Shown one piece after another: positions 47,801-58,049 of a stretch of 64,000 nt of DNA. Under the pieces are notes generated by a model. The model saw only the letters and a list, made by a program, of their open reading frames with translations, had not been told where the DNA came from and did not search any database. The DNA comes from Malaya genurostris. Its lineage: Eukaryota > Arthropoda > Insecta > Diptera > Culicidae. Within the stretch, counting starts at the first letter, position 1. Each line of letters starts with the position of its first letter. A program made the position numbers and the translations under genes. The stretch lies in contig NC_080570.1 in NCBI RefSeq assembly GCF_030247185.1, positions 8,157,161 to 8,221,160 on the forward strand, in the 5' to 3' direction.

Positions 47801-48525
47801 GATGGTACAAGTAACAGAAAATACAAATAATGGCTTGCCTGTCAACATTATGAAACTCGTAAGTTCAAATGATAAATTGCCGTGAGCTCGATATCGCACA
47901 AAATGAATTAGGTAAATATTCGTATTGAGATTTGCTGTTTAAAACTATGACTTTACCGCAAGGGAAAAGGAGGGTAGGATATGGGGTATAGAAGAGAGAA
48001 AAAAACGTTTAAGGTACTTACGCATGACTGCTGGGGCAGGTAGAGATTCGGCTGGTACTTCGGTTCCAAGGCAAGCAGTTCGCTCAGCTTGGCCATCATC
48101 TGCTCGAACGACAGTCCGGACTGGGCTGGATGAGGAGGCGGTTGCTGCTGATGCTGCGGTGATGATGATGATGATAGTGATTGTTTCTGCTGTAGGGATA
48201 GCGACCTGGCACCGGCCAAGTCCGTGGTGGCGTCACCTCCGGTGAGGTGACCATCATTGCTGGTGGAAGCACCGGACGGCATCAGGTGATAGTCGTCCGG
48301 CGGTGCCATAAGAACTGCATCAGCAGCATCCGGTGTCCCAAGCCGGCCCTCTAACAACATCCGCTGATCTTGTTGCATCTCCTCGGATACCTGAACTTTG
48401 CTCAGCATCATCGACTCGTCGTCATCCATTCGGGCGCTCCCACCGTTGATGATGTCGACGTGCTGTTGCTGACCGATGTTGTTGTTCATAGTATCGACAG
48501 AATAGCAGCGTACAGGGACAGACAT
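27052..48525 (-). CDS. CycG: Cyclin G, five-exon gene model
   Basis: Cyclin G is a non-canonical cyclin. In Drosophila it is linked to growth control, PP2A-B56 interaction, meiotic checkpoint signalling and developmental stability. The model joins coding exons 48525-48022, 40257-40015, 29017-28643, 28561-28338 and 27136-27052. The intron phases are 0, 0, 0 and 2, and both sides of every junction agree with GT/AG signals. The product is 476 residues, somewhat shorter than the fly protein. Residues 1-168 are low-complexity, with Gln, Ser and Pro runs. The cyclin box begins in exon 2 (RDGAAHVLRCLKVWYELPND, then LVDRFLTKMKVRPKHMA) and continues through exon 3. Exon 4 carries YKQRLVWKLSSRTMKVLRP, and the C-terminus has the acidic EDWPTSPIV motif typical of fly Cyclin G. 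The introns are about 7.8, 11.0, 0.08 and 1.2 kb. The family call is secure; the exact N-terminus and the untranslated exons are not. Confidence 0.93.
28338..28561 (-). CDS. CycG: CycG coding exon 4
   Basis: Starts after TTTTTGCAG and encodes IPDSSFFYSHSIVAKILSQY, then YKQRLVWKLSSRTMKVLRPT and DKLTSYLPTIAEHHA. The QRLVWKLSSRT.(K/R)VLRP block is strongly conserved in insect Cyclin G. The exon closes at a GTAAGT donor in phase 2. Read through without splicing, translation would stop at TAA (28336-28334), so intron retention would give a protein lacking the EDWPTSP tail. Confidence 0.9.
28643..29017 (-). CDS. CycG: CycG coding exon 3 (cyclin box, second half)
   Basis: This exon is 375 nt (125 codons), phase 0 at both ends, from a CAACAG acceptor to a CGT|GTAAGT donor. 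It begins CRCTSRDLVRMADIVANKLG, matching the Cyclin G pattern in which ISQ is followed by a Cys-rich start and RMA..IANKLGV. The rest (LADLEMRLEILACDASCASI and RPSELALVMIFTQMDAHVSA) is the second cyclin repeat. Only an 81-bp intron separates it from exon 4. Confidence 0.93.
30225..30660 (+). pseudogene. Non-LTR retrotransposon reverse-transcriptase relic
   Basis: Reads EIPQESYLGPLIFLLYFNDV and NFSLEGPHLL, then in shifted frames IYFNIRDLENAALLQRIF and VKNLGILLYEQLTFKQSNNH. This corresponds to the GVPQGS.LGPLLF..Y.ND, FADD-following and LG..L...LTF..H regions of Jockey/R1-like reverse transcriptases. There are multiple stops and frameshifts; it is a 5'-truncated fossil in CycG intron 2. Confidence 0.72.
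32598..32833. mobile_element. Second CAGAGATGCCAG hAT MITE, shorter copy
   Basis: Has the same 12-bp inverted ends as the copy at 14448, with related interior words (GTCTGTAAATCTGC, ACAGACTTTTG). It contains a poly-T run at about 32.78-32.82 kb. Flanks (TTCCTAAT / ATAATAAT) do not match, so the target duplication has decayed. It is nested in a LINE-like insertion. Confidence 0.75.
32779..32821. repeat. Poly-T run
   Basis: About 42 T in a row inside a hAT MITE copy. Confidence 0.95.
32890..33080. repeat. TCGATCGAG repeat family, intronic copy
   Basis: Starts near AATCACCCCCATTCTGCATC and ends near GAGCCGGGGTGAATA, with CCGATCGAAACAATCCGACT inside. Related copies lie at 21.98-22.07 and 22.15-22.33 kb. 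The TCACCCC/GGGGTGA ends suggest a small inverted-repeat element. Confidence 0.55.
33700..36090. other. CycG intron 2, no gene recognised
   Basis: Contains CpG-richer stretches at 34.5-34.6 and 35.1-35.5 kb, with a TATAAAA at 35.47 kb on the + strand. Neither has an attached coding exon. Confidence 0.35.
36100..36309 (-). pseudogene. DD37-type Tc1/mariner transposase relic
   Basis: Reads TLIDDQTYLELQFKQFPGQK, then TMIWQAICSCSLKTEPFVT. This parallels the DDETYIKADF...FMIWQ...VFVT part of the copy at 19.8-20.8 kb but is diverged and lacks the rest of the catalytic domain. The same frame stays open to 35.78 kb without further likeness. Confidence 0.65.
36375..36730. repeat. GCGTAA-rich interspersed repeat, copy 2 (inverted)
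   Basis: Opposite orientation to the copy at 21.34 kb: TTTTTTGCGCGGATTCCCAA at the left and ATATCCCCCGCATAAAAAAG then GACGTCAGTGT at the right. Internal GCATGAAACGTC and ATTTCTATGCGGATTTCC words are shared. Confidence 0.6.
36830..37805 (-). pseudogene. mariner (DD34D) transposase relic
   Basis: On the - strand a fragment reads PRLLTVDQK and, in another frame, TMDETWIHHYTPESKRSSVD (about 37.67-37.61 kb), the classic mariner signature. A second fragment reads FFHQDKPPCHKSLAT and then ELLPDLPYSPDMAPSDYLF (about 37.03-36.91 kb), containing the second and third catalytic Asp. Frameshifts and stops occur in both. About 570 bp separate them, more than expected, so other sequence lies between. It is in CycG intron 2. 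Confidence 0.85.
38336..38748. mobile_element. hAT-type MITE with perfect 8-bp target duplication, CycG intron 2
   Basis: A 413-bp element starting TAGAGATGTGCGAA and ending AATTGCCCATCTCTA, flanked on both sides by CCGATTAT (38328-38335, 38749-38756). Many CAGCTCA/TGAGCTG words in both orientations sit near the ends, as expected of subterminal transposase-binding motifs. It has the same end type as the copy at 423-801 but a different interior. Confidence 0.85.
39115..39312 (-). mobile_element. tRNA-derived SINE (Feilai-like)
   Basis: On the - strand it starts GTTGGTGGTTCAATGCATAG with GGCACTGGTC (A-box-like). A B-box-like GTTCGAGCCC follows at about 39266-39256, then a tRNA-unrelated body ending near AAGGCTTTGC. 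This is the structure of mosquito tRNA-related SINEs. The body is shared with the copies at 6.83-6.97 and 6.47-6.60 kb. Confidence 0.65.
40015..40257 (-). CDS. CycG: CycG coding exon 2 (start of cyclin box)
   Basis: This exon is 243 nt, exactly 81 codons. It lies between an AAAATAG acceptor and a CAG|GTGAGT donor, phase 0 at both ends. It encodes NGEITIGTRDGAAHVLRCLK followed by VWYELPNDVLFAAINLVDRF and KVRPKHMACISVSSFHLAVQ. The DRFL and RPKHMACI motifs are hallmarks of the Cyclin G cyclin box. The exon sits alone between introns of 7.8 and 11 kb. Confidence 0.93.
40260..42660. other. CycG intron 1, no gene recognised
   Basis: Includes an ATT run near 40.70 kb and CpG-bearing stretches (40.8-41.0, 41.3-41.6 and 41.9-42.1 kb) that could be intronic enhancers or an internal promoter. 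No exon was found. Confidence 0.35.
42690..43180. repeat. Direct duplication of about 110 bp
   Basis: The segment around CAACTGCAAATCGCTTGCCA (42.71 kb) through TTTAGTTATCTTATCAGTAA and CTTCGAGTCGGGCTACGT recurs in diverged form at 43.08-43.17 kb. Copies are about 370 bp apart. Confidence 0.6.
43430..45400. repeat. Degenerate tandem array of GTTGAAGTCTTGGACTGTT-like words
   Basis: From about 43.43 to 44.43 kb and again from 45.18 to 45.40 kb the sequence cycles through variants of TTGGACTGTTGAAGTCT, CTATTGGAATCTT and GTTTTGAACTG. The array continues on both sides of the TTAA MITE, so the MITE inserted into an existing array. The period is irregular. Confidence 0.65.
44435..45179. mobile_element. 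TTAA-flanked MITE (piggyBac-like) with 21-bp inverted ends
   Basis: A 745-bp element whose ends begin GGTAGCGCTTCGCCGTGGTC and are perfectly inverted at the right end. It is flanked by TTAA at 44431-44434 and 45180-45183, the target typical of piggyBac elements. Interior inverted words (CATACGATT/AATCGTATG, TTTCGTGCGAGTTTT) suggest subterminal repeats. There is no transposase ORF. It sits inside a degenerate tandem array in CycG intron 1. Confidence 0.87.
45635..45895 (-). CDS. Unrecognised 86-residue ORF inside CycG intron 1
   Basis: Begins ATG (METGINYRKLVKTIRYKPMI) and runs without interruption to TAA (…GQDLIKLGCEYLVL). Composition is protein-like: many aromatic and charged residues and no simple-sequence bias. 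The surrounding intron is AT-rich and stop-rich, so the ORF stands out. The frame is open for a further eight codons upstream of the ATG. It lies on the same strand as CycG. I do not recognise the family. It could be a fragment of another gene, a retrocopy, an old viral or transposon insertion, or chance. Confidence 0.35.
   Translation of the reverse strand: METGINYRKLVKTIRYKPMIAATDYLHFILFYRGTLHEWRTNLRPFLDVYRETFLNVNNVFSFMGRFFKTYPGQDLIKLGCEYLVL
46000..47950. other. CycG intron 1, no gene recognised
   Basis: AT-rich apart from a CpG-richer segment near 46.2-46.5 kb. No exon-like frames. Confidence 0.45.
46760..46830. repeat. Short tandem duplication (about 40 bp x 2)
   Basis: AACAACTATAATAAAAGGCT followed by GTGTAAGATGATTTAG is repeated as AACAACTATCATAAAAGGCT followed by GTATAAGAACGATTTA. 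Confidence 0.7.
48022..48525 (-). CDS. CycG: CycG coding exon 1 (N-terminal low-complexity region)
   Basis: Residues 1-168. The first in-frame ATG is at 48525 (MSVPVRCYSVDTMNNN), with A at -3. The frame stays open upstream to about 48.6 kb but contains no earlier ATG, only a TTG at 48570. The exon is rich in Gln, Ser and Pro and ends LSFEQMMAKLSELLALEPKY...QQSC just before a strong GTAAGT donor at 48021. The LEPKYQPNLY segment leads into the cyclin fold. The Gln/His/Pro run is the kind of segment that varies between dipterans. Confidence 0.85.
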
Positions 48526-48539
48526 ACTGAGGGCTGGCC

Positions 48540-49900
48540 TAGTACCTATTGTTTTTTTTTGTTGGCGCAACGGATTGCGTGGAAAGATGTAGGAAATCAG
48601 TTAAACTGGTCTCAAGCTACAACCTCGACCAGTGGTGCAAATGATTGTCCAGTAGGGACTCGAAACACACACACACTAGCGAGTTAGGTACTGAACTTCA
48701 CAACTCAAAGCGCAACCAAATGTTCGGTATCAATGAACCTACTTTACTAATGGTCCAGCGGATATCGAAAATACGAATGCGTTTCAAGGAAGCGGCCTTT
48801 TTTGCTATTGTTTTTCGACGTGGAATTAATTCGATGAGAAATTTTCTGTCACACTCGGAACCCTCTCTCAGGTACAAATCAGTTATGAAGAAACTCAACC
48901 CTTCAAACTTTAATACCCTTTTTTCTGTAATCCGGACACGCGCACGGTACGGCACGTGACCTCCCAGATTGTTGCTGCTTCACCGTGTGCTGGTGTGTGA
49001 GTGCGCAACGCAACCCTCAACTCTAGTGTCTACTTTCGTACAAATCGGTTAACTGCTACCGACGACACGGACAGCAACCTTGATACGAACTTTACGGTTA
49101 GCCTTGTTCAATTTGTATAGCACCGTACCCAGCAAAACAAATTCCGTTTCATTCGAGGTTCTTGGCTTCGAGAATCGAGAATGTCGATCAACTTTTTGAA
49201 TTTTCGAGTTTGATCGTCACTTGCTAATAGGAAACTACCGTCCAACCGAAACCAAAGGCCACGAAGCGGAAACGGAACACTGGAACGGGAACACACACAG
49301 GCTAGAACTAATATGTCTGTCTACCCTCGGGCGCTAGATGATGATTTATCGGTCGTACAACGGCGGGTGTTTATGTTTACTCTTTTCGTTCGTACTCCAA
49401 ACCCAAAACGAGCAAGAGATATGGCCGAAAACTTACTTCTTAGGTGCTTACGATCTGGAAAATTGGTACACAATTTAATAAATGATGATCGGGTGTAGGT
49501 GTGATGAGTGAACGAGTGGAATGTGGGTTGTTTTGGAGATCGTCGTATAAACAGACAATCGAACCGCGATGCGTTATTCAACAGAGCCGATTCCGGCGAA
49601 AGCCTCGGTTCAGGTTGTGTGTGTGTTTGTTTGTTGTTATGATGAGAAATTTAAACCGACATCTTGTCATTGAAAATTGACCCTCGTTGCCCCGTTTATT
49701 TCCGCGTCACCAAACGAAACGAAACGCTGTTGACGGACGCGCTGTGATGTCAGTCGTCGTTGTACTTGTCGTGGTTGTCGTCGGGCTAAAGATAGATCCG
49801 GGCGGCGTTGATAGGAAAATCACACCACTAAAAAAAGAGGATGGATGATTCGGAAGATTTTTTGTTTACTTTCGAGTCTGATAGAAAGCTTGAACCGGAA
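48540..49900 (-). promoter_or_regulatory. CycG: Probable CycG 5' flank / untranslated exons
   Basis: This is upstream of the CycG start on its strand. The sequence is richer in CpG than the introns and contains CA runs (48.66 and 49.62 kb) and many ACGACA/CGAAACG-type words typical of dipteran 5' regions. No single start site or splice junction can be fixed by eye. No protein homology was seen in the open frames here. Confidence 0.4.
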
Positions 49901-50227
49901 AACGGGTTGGGTATAGGGCTGCCATCTTGGAGACATCACTCGCTTGATAGCAATTATATTTAAGGAAAAATATTCTGGAATTGAAGTTGTTTTTTTTTTA
50001 ATTTTCTGTTATATTTAATTATAAAAATTGTAATTTAATATCTGAACGTACTTGATTGTGAAGTTGATTAAACACTGGAGATCTAATTACAAGAAGGCGT
50101 GGAAAATGCGCATTGTTTTGTCTTAGTGAGATGATTTTGTTCTTAGCGACAATTTTGATGAAACACAACTTTGTTTTCTATACAAGTTCTATGCAAGTTT
50201 AGGCAATATAGGGAAGTAATACACTAT

Positions 50228-50825
50228 GGTCTTTTTTACGCGGTTTTTTATGTGTTTTCTTTTTACGCGGATTTTGGAAGTTTAGCGGTTTTGTTTTGTC
50301 TTAGAAATGCATGAAACTTCGATATCTGGTGTTATCCTGAAATTTTTTTAAGTTAACTCTTTGACACTTAGAAAATTTTCGATTTTTTTCAAAAAAAAGT
50401 TTAGATTACACCTGATCGAAAGACGAATTTCACACCAAAATTTTTTTTGCAAGTTACACCACATCTTAACGTTTCATGCATTTCTAAGACATTTGGAATT
50501 AAAAAAATTTCTTTCATTTTGCGTTTTTTTTTCTACGCGGATTCCCGAAGTTACGCGGTCTCAAATTCCCAAAGTCGATTTTTACAAAACTTTTTTTTCA
50601 GGTTACACCAGATTTCGACGTTTCATGCATTTCTAAAACATTTGGGATCAAAAAAAAATTTCTTCTATTTTGCGATTTTTTTCTACGCGGATTTCCAAAG
50701 TTGCGCGGTTTTTTACGCGAACTTCCGAAGTTACGCGTGTTTTTTTACACGAATTTCCGAAGTTACGCAGTTTTTTGCACTTTTTTTACGCGGTACGTAT
50801 CCCGCGTAAAAAGAGACCTCAGTGT
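50228..50825. repeat. GCGTAA-rich interspersed repeat, copy 3 (longest)
   Basis: Many TTTTTTACGCGGATTTCCGA and CGTTTCATGCATTTCTAAGA units, ending TACGCGGTACGTATCCCGCG then AAAAAGAGACCTCAGTGTAC. Open frames here (50.36-50.94 kb) are by-products of the repeat. Confidence 0.7.
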
Positions 50826-51244
50826 ACACAAAATTATTCCGGTTTTGAACACTCACAGCTCAGTCAATTTCGTTTCGATTAGTAATATTATTTCACCTAC
50901 TGATGTTTTTAACATTAGACACTATCCTGGAAGCAGCTCATGAGCCATGGAATCTGCCAGGGTTGCAAAAAATCAAATGTAATTTCGCAATCGGAAGGAC
51001 TGAATAGTTTTTAAATGCAAAACATTGTTTTCCAATTATAAATACAGCAACTCAAATAGATGTAACGGGCGTTTTTCTAGGTTCGTTTTTCCAAAGGGAT
51101 TACTCTATTGGCTGAAAGTGGTTTTGACAGTGTAAACTCAGTATTGTTTGGCATATCATAATCAATAGAAAACCTCCAGAACAACGTTTTCAAATCGTGT
51201 AAATTTATTTTCAAAATCAATGTTCAATTAAAACTTTTTATAGA

Positions 51245-51470
51245 GCAAACTTCTCTTCAGTGATGAGGAGCATTTTTGGTTGAATGGATAGGCCAACAAG
51301 CAAAATTAATTTGAAGCAAAGATAATCCACACGCCGTTCAAGAATTGACGGTCTATGGGCTGGTGGAATCCTTATTTCTTCAAAAATGAGGTAGGACGAC
51401 GTGTTACCGTTAATGGAAATCGATACAGAACCATGATGAATGCCATAGTGTTGGTGCTTTTCCAGATTGC
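51245..51470 (+). pseudogene. Tc1/mariner-type transposase relic
   Basis: Translating with stops and shifts gives SDEEHFWLNG, then GWWNPYFFKNEVGRRVTVNG followed by NRYRTMMNA. This matches the DEAHFWLNG...WAGGI..PYFFEN..G..VTVNG.RYR.M block common to a widespread insect transposase group. It has several stops and no intact ends. Confidence 0.7.
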
Positions 51471-51599
51471 TCCGTGAGATGTGTTAAGCCACATTCCAGG
51501 ATTGATAGAACACTTCCCGGGATTAGAAGAAAAGCACAGGGGAGTACGATGTTTTCCTATTAGGAAAATTGCTTTAATTTTCACAATCTCATCTCATCA

Positions 51600-53594
51600 C
51601 CTATCGTTTTCCACCCTGTGTTTCGTTGCATAATTAGTAACAGTAAAGCTTTGTGAAAGATGACTACGTCACAATGAATGAAACGATATTCTAGACACTG
51701 TCGTGTAAAACCGATGCAGATGGCAACCCAAGTTGTGTATCAGCAGCAGGCTTCCCAGCAGTACTGCTTTTCAATGACATCCGCCACGAGATAGCATGAA
51801 CTGTCGGAGCGCAAAGTCGAAAGCCCAGTCTACAATATGTGTGAAGCATACGCCGAACTGTAATGGCAACAGCGCTCGCATGCCTAAATGAATGCTGTCA
51901 CTGAGACAGTTTGTACTCGCCAGATTGATGAGAGTATTCTATCCGGAGAGTAGTCAAACCGAACGGGCTGTTTGTATCCTGTTTCTTTCTGTTCGCTCAT
52001 TCGCATAAAATGTTACGGAGACAGCCTTTGAAAATCGAAGACATCCTTTGATTTTAAGGGCATTACTGTTACGAAGGGCTGTCGCAAGCCGGCTGTCTCA
52101 TCAATGTCTCTTGAAGCAATGAACCGGCTGTTTCTGGAGACGAGCCGTGGGTCATAGTGCGCTCGCACTATTTCGGCTGCCTCAATGAAATGGTACTAGT
52201 ACATACGATTGCGTTGTTGGGATTACCTTTGCAGGAAACTTTAGTAACGTTTCATTACAATACCATTGTGAAATAAAGAAATTGTTTTAGATTTATATAT
52301 ACTGTTGGCGAAGGCAATGAATTTTAATAACTAACGAATATTAAAAGATAAACACTGAGTTTTGTGTAACGGCTCATATGTATATATGAATTTCTAAAGT
52401 ATTGATCCTTACTGCTTCCTTCTTATTCCTAAAGAAACAGATACACTTCCATTCATTAACAATACTCCGAAAATGTCTTATGCACCCTTATTCTGAATAA
52501 TGACGTTTGATTTTTGGATCGAATCGTAGCTACTTTTCACAACTAATTAATTATGTAGTGTATTTAACGTTACTCCACCAATAGTCGGCACACTTTGGTA
52601 CCCGTGCCTCACCGATTTCGTTGAAACTATAGAATATGATACTCTGAACCCAAATAAGATGTTTGGTGCACTTTGAATAGTTTTCGACCATAAAATTGAA
52701 TGGGCAACTTTTATGTTTATATGTGAACATGTGCTTTCAGATTTTCGCTAAAAGTGTTTTAAAAAGAAAAATATAATGAAACCATTATTTTTCCCAAAAG
52801 CATCAAATTTTTTGGTTTACCCCAAACTTTGTTACAAATTTAGTATTCTCAATTGTTCTTTTCCACATAGGAATCAATCAACTAATAGCTTAAATTTATT
52901 TAAAATAGCTTAAATTTAGTTGTTCATTTAACATTCACATAGGTTTTGCCAGCAGTTGAAGGAATGAGAATATAAAAAACGTTGAGTTCTTAATTTGTTA
53001 CTACCTTTGAGAACAGATCTTCAATAAACCTCTTTTGTTTTCATAAATATCACAAAACTAGAAAAATAAGTTTATAAGTTTTTTTATGGAATTCAGTGCC
53101 TATTAATATAGCTTCATTGCGGCTTAAATTGACTTTCCCTTTGCTCTCATTGCAAGTTTCTAAGTACTCCCCGGACCTTGTAATTGAGCTCTTTTTCGTT
53201 GAGGTGGTAGATCTTTTAGTACCATCTACACAAATACAGGGTCCGCAACCATGAAGTTGATTGGGGGAGCTCGCAGATAAAAAGTAGTTCAACAGATGGT
53301 TGTTTATGTGAAGAAAAGTTAAGAAGAAATTTTCATCGCAAATCATTTAATCATCGCAAATCATTTAATTAAAAGCCTTCCATTTAGTTTCATCCATATT
53401 CGACTTCTTGTTTCGAAATTAAGGGATGATCAGTACCAAAACTGGGAATTTAAAAATTTAATTTTTGAATTTTAAATAAATGAAAGACAAATTCGTGTCA
53501 TATACAGCTCTTAAATTCTGTTTCTCCTAGGATAACTAAAACAATGAGTTTCTTAGGGTCGGAAATGACTGCTACAATATTATTATTATTATTA

Positions 53595-53674
<80 letters not shown>

Positions 53675-56600
53675 TTCATTATATCTTTTATTTATTCCCG
53701 GTTTCAAACTTAATTGTTCACCGGGGATTTACACCTACATTTTTCAGAACATAATTTCTTTTTAGAAAGAAAACTGTTAAATATGTGCAAAGAACTCGGC
53801 TCTCAGAAAGTTTGACTATTTAGTTACAATATTTATAGTTCCAAACGTTTGATTTTTTTAAATGCAGACACAAGCTACTAAGGCAATTAGATTTTAGAAA
53901 ATTTTCGACATTATTAGACTTTTAACTGCGGAAGTCGGATCCGAATTAAATTCAATAGTTCGCTTTGCTATTCACGAATAACTTTCCTTTTCCGTGAGGG
54001 CGTGAGAGTCGACTCAAACAGAAAACGAAAAATGTGTACGAGAATTGTAGCGAGCGCATATAAACTGGATGTGCTGTTTGAAATTTCAATGCACCGCATC
54101 TTCTTCTGCGTGCGGCTCGTGATTGCAACATCTACATTTCCAAAATTGGATTGAGCGTAAAAGCACATAAAGGAAATGATTGAGATACTTCTAGAAGTTT
54201 ACATGAAATTGTCCTTTTAACTGTAGATATAAATTTGGGCCTCAGTTACTTTTATAGCAAGTTTTGTGGTAAACAACGACATTAAGTTAAAGATTTCAAA
54301 ATATACTGACACAAGCTTCTACTTGATGAAAGATACGCTTTAACCGAGTTTTAAATTTTACAATGTAAAGTGACAGTTTCAACGTGTGTAAAAGTCGCGA
54401 ACTTCTGGTAGCTATGACCAAAATAATGTAATAGTTAATATGCTGTTTCTGGAAATAAGATAATTCTATGCATAACAGGAAGAAAATGATTCAGCAGATT
54501 ATCAGCACAACCCTATATCATATAAGTAACCGTACTATATCCGATTTTTTTTTGGAATATATTCCAGGGTAATAGAAACACCATACTATTCATATATAGA
54601 AGAGAACTTGATATGTATGGAAAGCTTGAGACCACATTACTCAAGAAAGACATTATTACATAACTTGGGGAATTAAAACTTTTTTTCTAAATAAAACAAA
54701 ATAAACATTCGAATCTGTTACGGGCAACCATGCTGCATTCCACGCTTGGAAACATATTTTTTTGAAGAACCGGAATTTTTCATTCAGTTTTTGCATTCAA
54801 AGCTTTGTTGTACGGTACCTGAAAATAAGATGTTTCTGGATGATTTTTGCCTTGCAAATTCCGACTCCAAATTTTTCACTCAAGGTTTTTATTCGATTGG
54901 TGGTTCAACGTATAACGAACTTAACGAGCCAGGTTTTGTATGTTTCATTCCTGACTTGAAAGAATTCTTAGTGTCCGTAGTATTGCAGCACTGGCCATGC
55001 AAAAATCCCGTAGACTTACAAGTCGACTGCAAAGCTAACGCTAACGAGTATCGAATACGGAATCTTTGATTTGAACATATCTTTCGCTACGAACATTTAT
55101 TTACCGTTAACATATAAATCTAAAATCTGATTCAATTGGCTTTTACACTCTTATATAAGGAACGATTGCGCCTTTACTATCCTGAAGGAAGAGATAAAGA
55201 GGATGAAAATAATGCTCCACGCACATCAGTACGCGCATACACTATGAATGTTACAGCCCACAAACCGACCGCAAACTGCCTGAAAGGAGCACGCCGAACT
55301 GACTCAGCTATTAAAAAACATTGCTCTTTAATTAATCGATCTATCAATTCATAGAAGATCGACCAAAATATAAAAATTAACTTTCATTAAAACCAAAGTC
55401 CGTTCTTCAATCCGTTTCGTATTAGGAGTTTCGTATATTATTAATTATCAATTATATTGTTATCAATGCCCTACCAACGGTGATTGCTATGCGCAATGAT
55501 CAACCGCTGCGCAAAGCAATCACCAAAGGCAAAACTAAAACCCACATGCTTGCCTCGAATCTTCATAGCAAACCAAGAGCAACAAATTTGAACCGCACCG
55601 GTTACTGTCGCAGACCTGGTCAAGGGAGAGTAATATTTTGCTCTCGACAGAAACAACGCAGTGACTGATACCCGAAGCTTACTGTCGCAACAGCGAGAAC
55701 TTCATGCTTCTTCGGCTGTCGTGGACCATGACAAAATGTCTTACGATGGAATGAACTGTCGAACGAAGTGAATGACGGCAACGTTGGCTGTACAGAACTA
55801 TTTGTCTAAGGGCTGTCGTGATGAAACCTATCACAAGGCTGTCATGGAAAGAGTAGCATGACATCCTCAATAATAATGTCGCGCGGCGGTACATTTGGGA
55901 AGCCTGATCAGCAGAGTACAATTACCAGTCGGATGCTTTGTTTGCGCTTCCTTACGTTGGAAAAAAAAAACCGGAGCAGTCAGTTGATAAGGCCCCCTCG
56001 GATGAAGTAAAGGCACAACTATTGGACTAGCGTAGAAAAATGGGGGAACGCCTGATTAGGACGTGTGAGCAGAGTGATGCTCGGGGTGGACTTTGCTGTG
56101 CATCGATCGAACCAGAAAGGAGAGACCTACATCGTTGCGAATGCTAGCTGTTTTTCTATGCAAGTATGTAAAACAACCTAGAGATGAATTCACAGTATTT
56201 TATATGAATATGGCATCCGCTTTTAAATATTTCAACAGCATCAAGCTGCCAAACAGCACCTGTCCGTGCTCATTAGGGTTCCCTACTGTGAATGCCGCTC
56301 ACCCTCTCTTCGTTTGCTGGCACAGGCAGCATTTCGAAACACCCTTGCATAATTAAGCTAAGCAATATGCAAAACATGATTGAGGGTTGAAAATCGGAAA
56401 CGCCAGTTGACGCCACTTCATAATGAATTTTGGCTTAATCTTTCCAGGTAAGTACGGTGGTAGAAACAATGCAGACGCAAGGGTCTTGTAAAGTAATAAA
56501 CATAGGTTCGAAAGGGGCAGGTAGAGGATTGCTCACCTCAAACTAAATCCGGAAACCAAATGAGTCATGTACAAACTTGTCCATACAAGTCAATCCACGA

Positions 56601-57780
56601 AATTTTCCAGAGCAAAATTGCTTCTAGGATTATAATGATTATCAGTGGTTTGGGTCGGAGAGGCGCGCCGTGATAAGTCTAGAATTAGAGCAGAATGCAA
56701 TTTCAGTTATAATGAATTCTGACAATGTTATCCTCATTGAACCCATTGACTTGTTGACCCAATCAGAATCTTTCAACATTCTACAAATGAGCTAATGACG
56801 GCTCATTGATTTCACAGCATAACTCAGTTAGAGTTCACACTCATACTAGCACAACTAGTCACTGTTAACAGGGATTGACTTTGTGTTTACCACTAATGCA
56901 TAACTAGTGACGCCAACGAAGCTAAGCGTAAGTTTCAAAATTTGTTATGCAAGAAAACAAAAATCGTCTTCTCCAAACTTATGCGCTGCTCTTCAAGCGT
57001 TGCGTCAGTTCTTATCGTGTTGTGGCAGTTTGTGTAGCATTCGGCATACACTTAAGCAGCTCGTGACCGCATCCATCGGCGGTTGCATTAGAAGCTGTGT
57101 TTGTTTACATGCCAAGCCAATAAATGGAGTGTCATTCACCGAGGCACAGCTCTAATTGCTACACCACCCTTGCGGCGGGTCTGTTATCGTTGTGAATTGA
57201 ATAAACATTGACTTGGTTTCTTTTATGTTTCTCTCACGAATACTGCTGTAACCGTGGTCTAGCAGAAACGCGGATGACCTGTAAATTGGGCTGATGAAAT
57301 TTTCATTTTTTCCTGTGCAAACGGGTTTTTCTCTTTTGCTCTGTTCCGTCCGGACATGCTGATTTCTAGATTTCTTCTTTTCGCAATGCATGTAGCTTAT
57401 TGCTAATAAGAATAACGTGAATTACAATGCACGGTTTTTCGTTAGAGGCAGAGAAATAAAAATTATTAAGTTGGTAGAAAATCTGAATCGAATATTTCAT
57501 ACTGAATAAAAATCGAATGAGTGTTGAAACTCATTTCACAACTAATGGTAATGAAAGCTCTAATGACCGGAGAAAGTATTTCATAAATAAACCGCGATGT
57601 GGCATTCGTAGTCTAGTGAAAACTGTTAATGCACTGATGAGTCGAAGACGAAACGTGAAAAGAAAATACAAGGGACATCCCTGAGAAGTTGTTCAAGCTG
57701 TTGACGTAGGACTACACAACTATTGTCAAAATCACTGCGTTAATTTTGGTTTCAAACATTCAAGAAACATCACAATTGTG
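51600..57780. other. Intergenic stretch with diverged repeats
   Basis: No exon or conserved protein motif. Segments at 51.75-52.2 and 55.68-55.93 kb share phrases such as AAGGGCTGTCG and GAACTGTCG and may be copies of one repeat. Open frames at 54.75 and 55.14 kb look like chance. Confidence 0.35.
53577..53680. repeat. (TTA)n microsatellite
   Basis: About 100 bp of nearly perfect TTA/ATT trinucleotide repeat. The poly-Asn and poly-Leu frames over it are artefacts. Confidence 0.95.
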
Positions 57781-57795
57781 GGAAGACGACATAAC

Positions 57796-58044
57796 TACAC
57801 GAATAAAAATCCATTACCGGTGTCATAATTAAGAATCATGAAATCATACCTTATTCTTCATGATTCCATAAGGAAAGTGATTGATATTATGAACAAAAAC
57901 TAATCTCTCATGAACATTTACATGACATCAATCATTTTGCTCATGACATTTCATGAGACAAAATGTCTTCTCGATGTAGTTTCATGAGCAAAATAATTTC
58001 ATGATTTTTAATCACGGCACCGGCAATGAATTTTTATTCGTGTA
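57796..58044. mobile_element. TA-flanked MITE with about 46-bp inverted ends
   Basis: TACACGAATAAAAAT and ATTTTTATTCGTGTA bound a 249-bp unit whose arms pair for about 46 bp with few mismatches (through ACCGGTG and AATCATGAAAT). TA at both outer edges fits a TA target-site duplication. The interior is rich in TCATGA words. Confidence 0.78.
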
Positions 58045-58049
58045 AATTA

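Noticed and set aside
53498..53765. Poly-Asn and poly-Leu open frames
   Set aside because: Translation of a TTA microsatellite on both strands.
54746..55069. 107-residue + frame
   Set aside because: Starts at a non-ATG codon, AT-driven composition, no recognisable family or splice sites.
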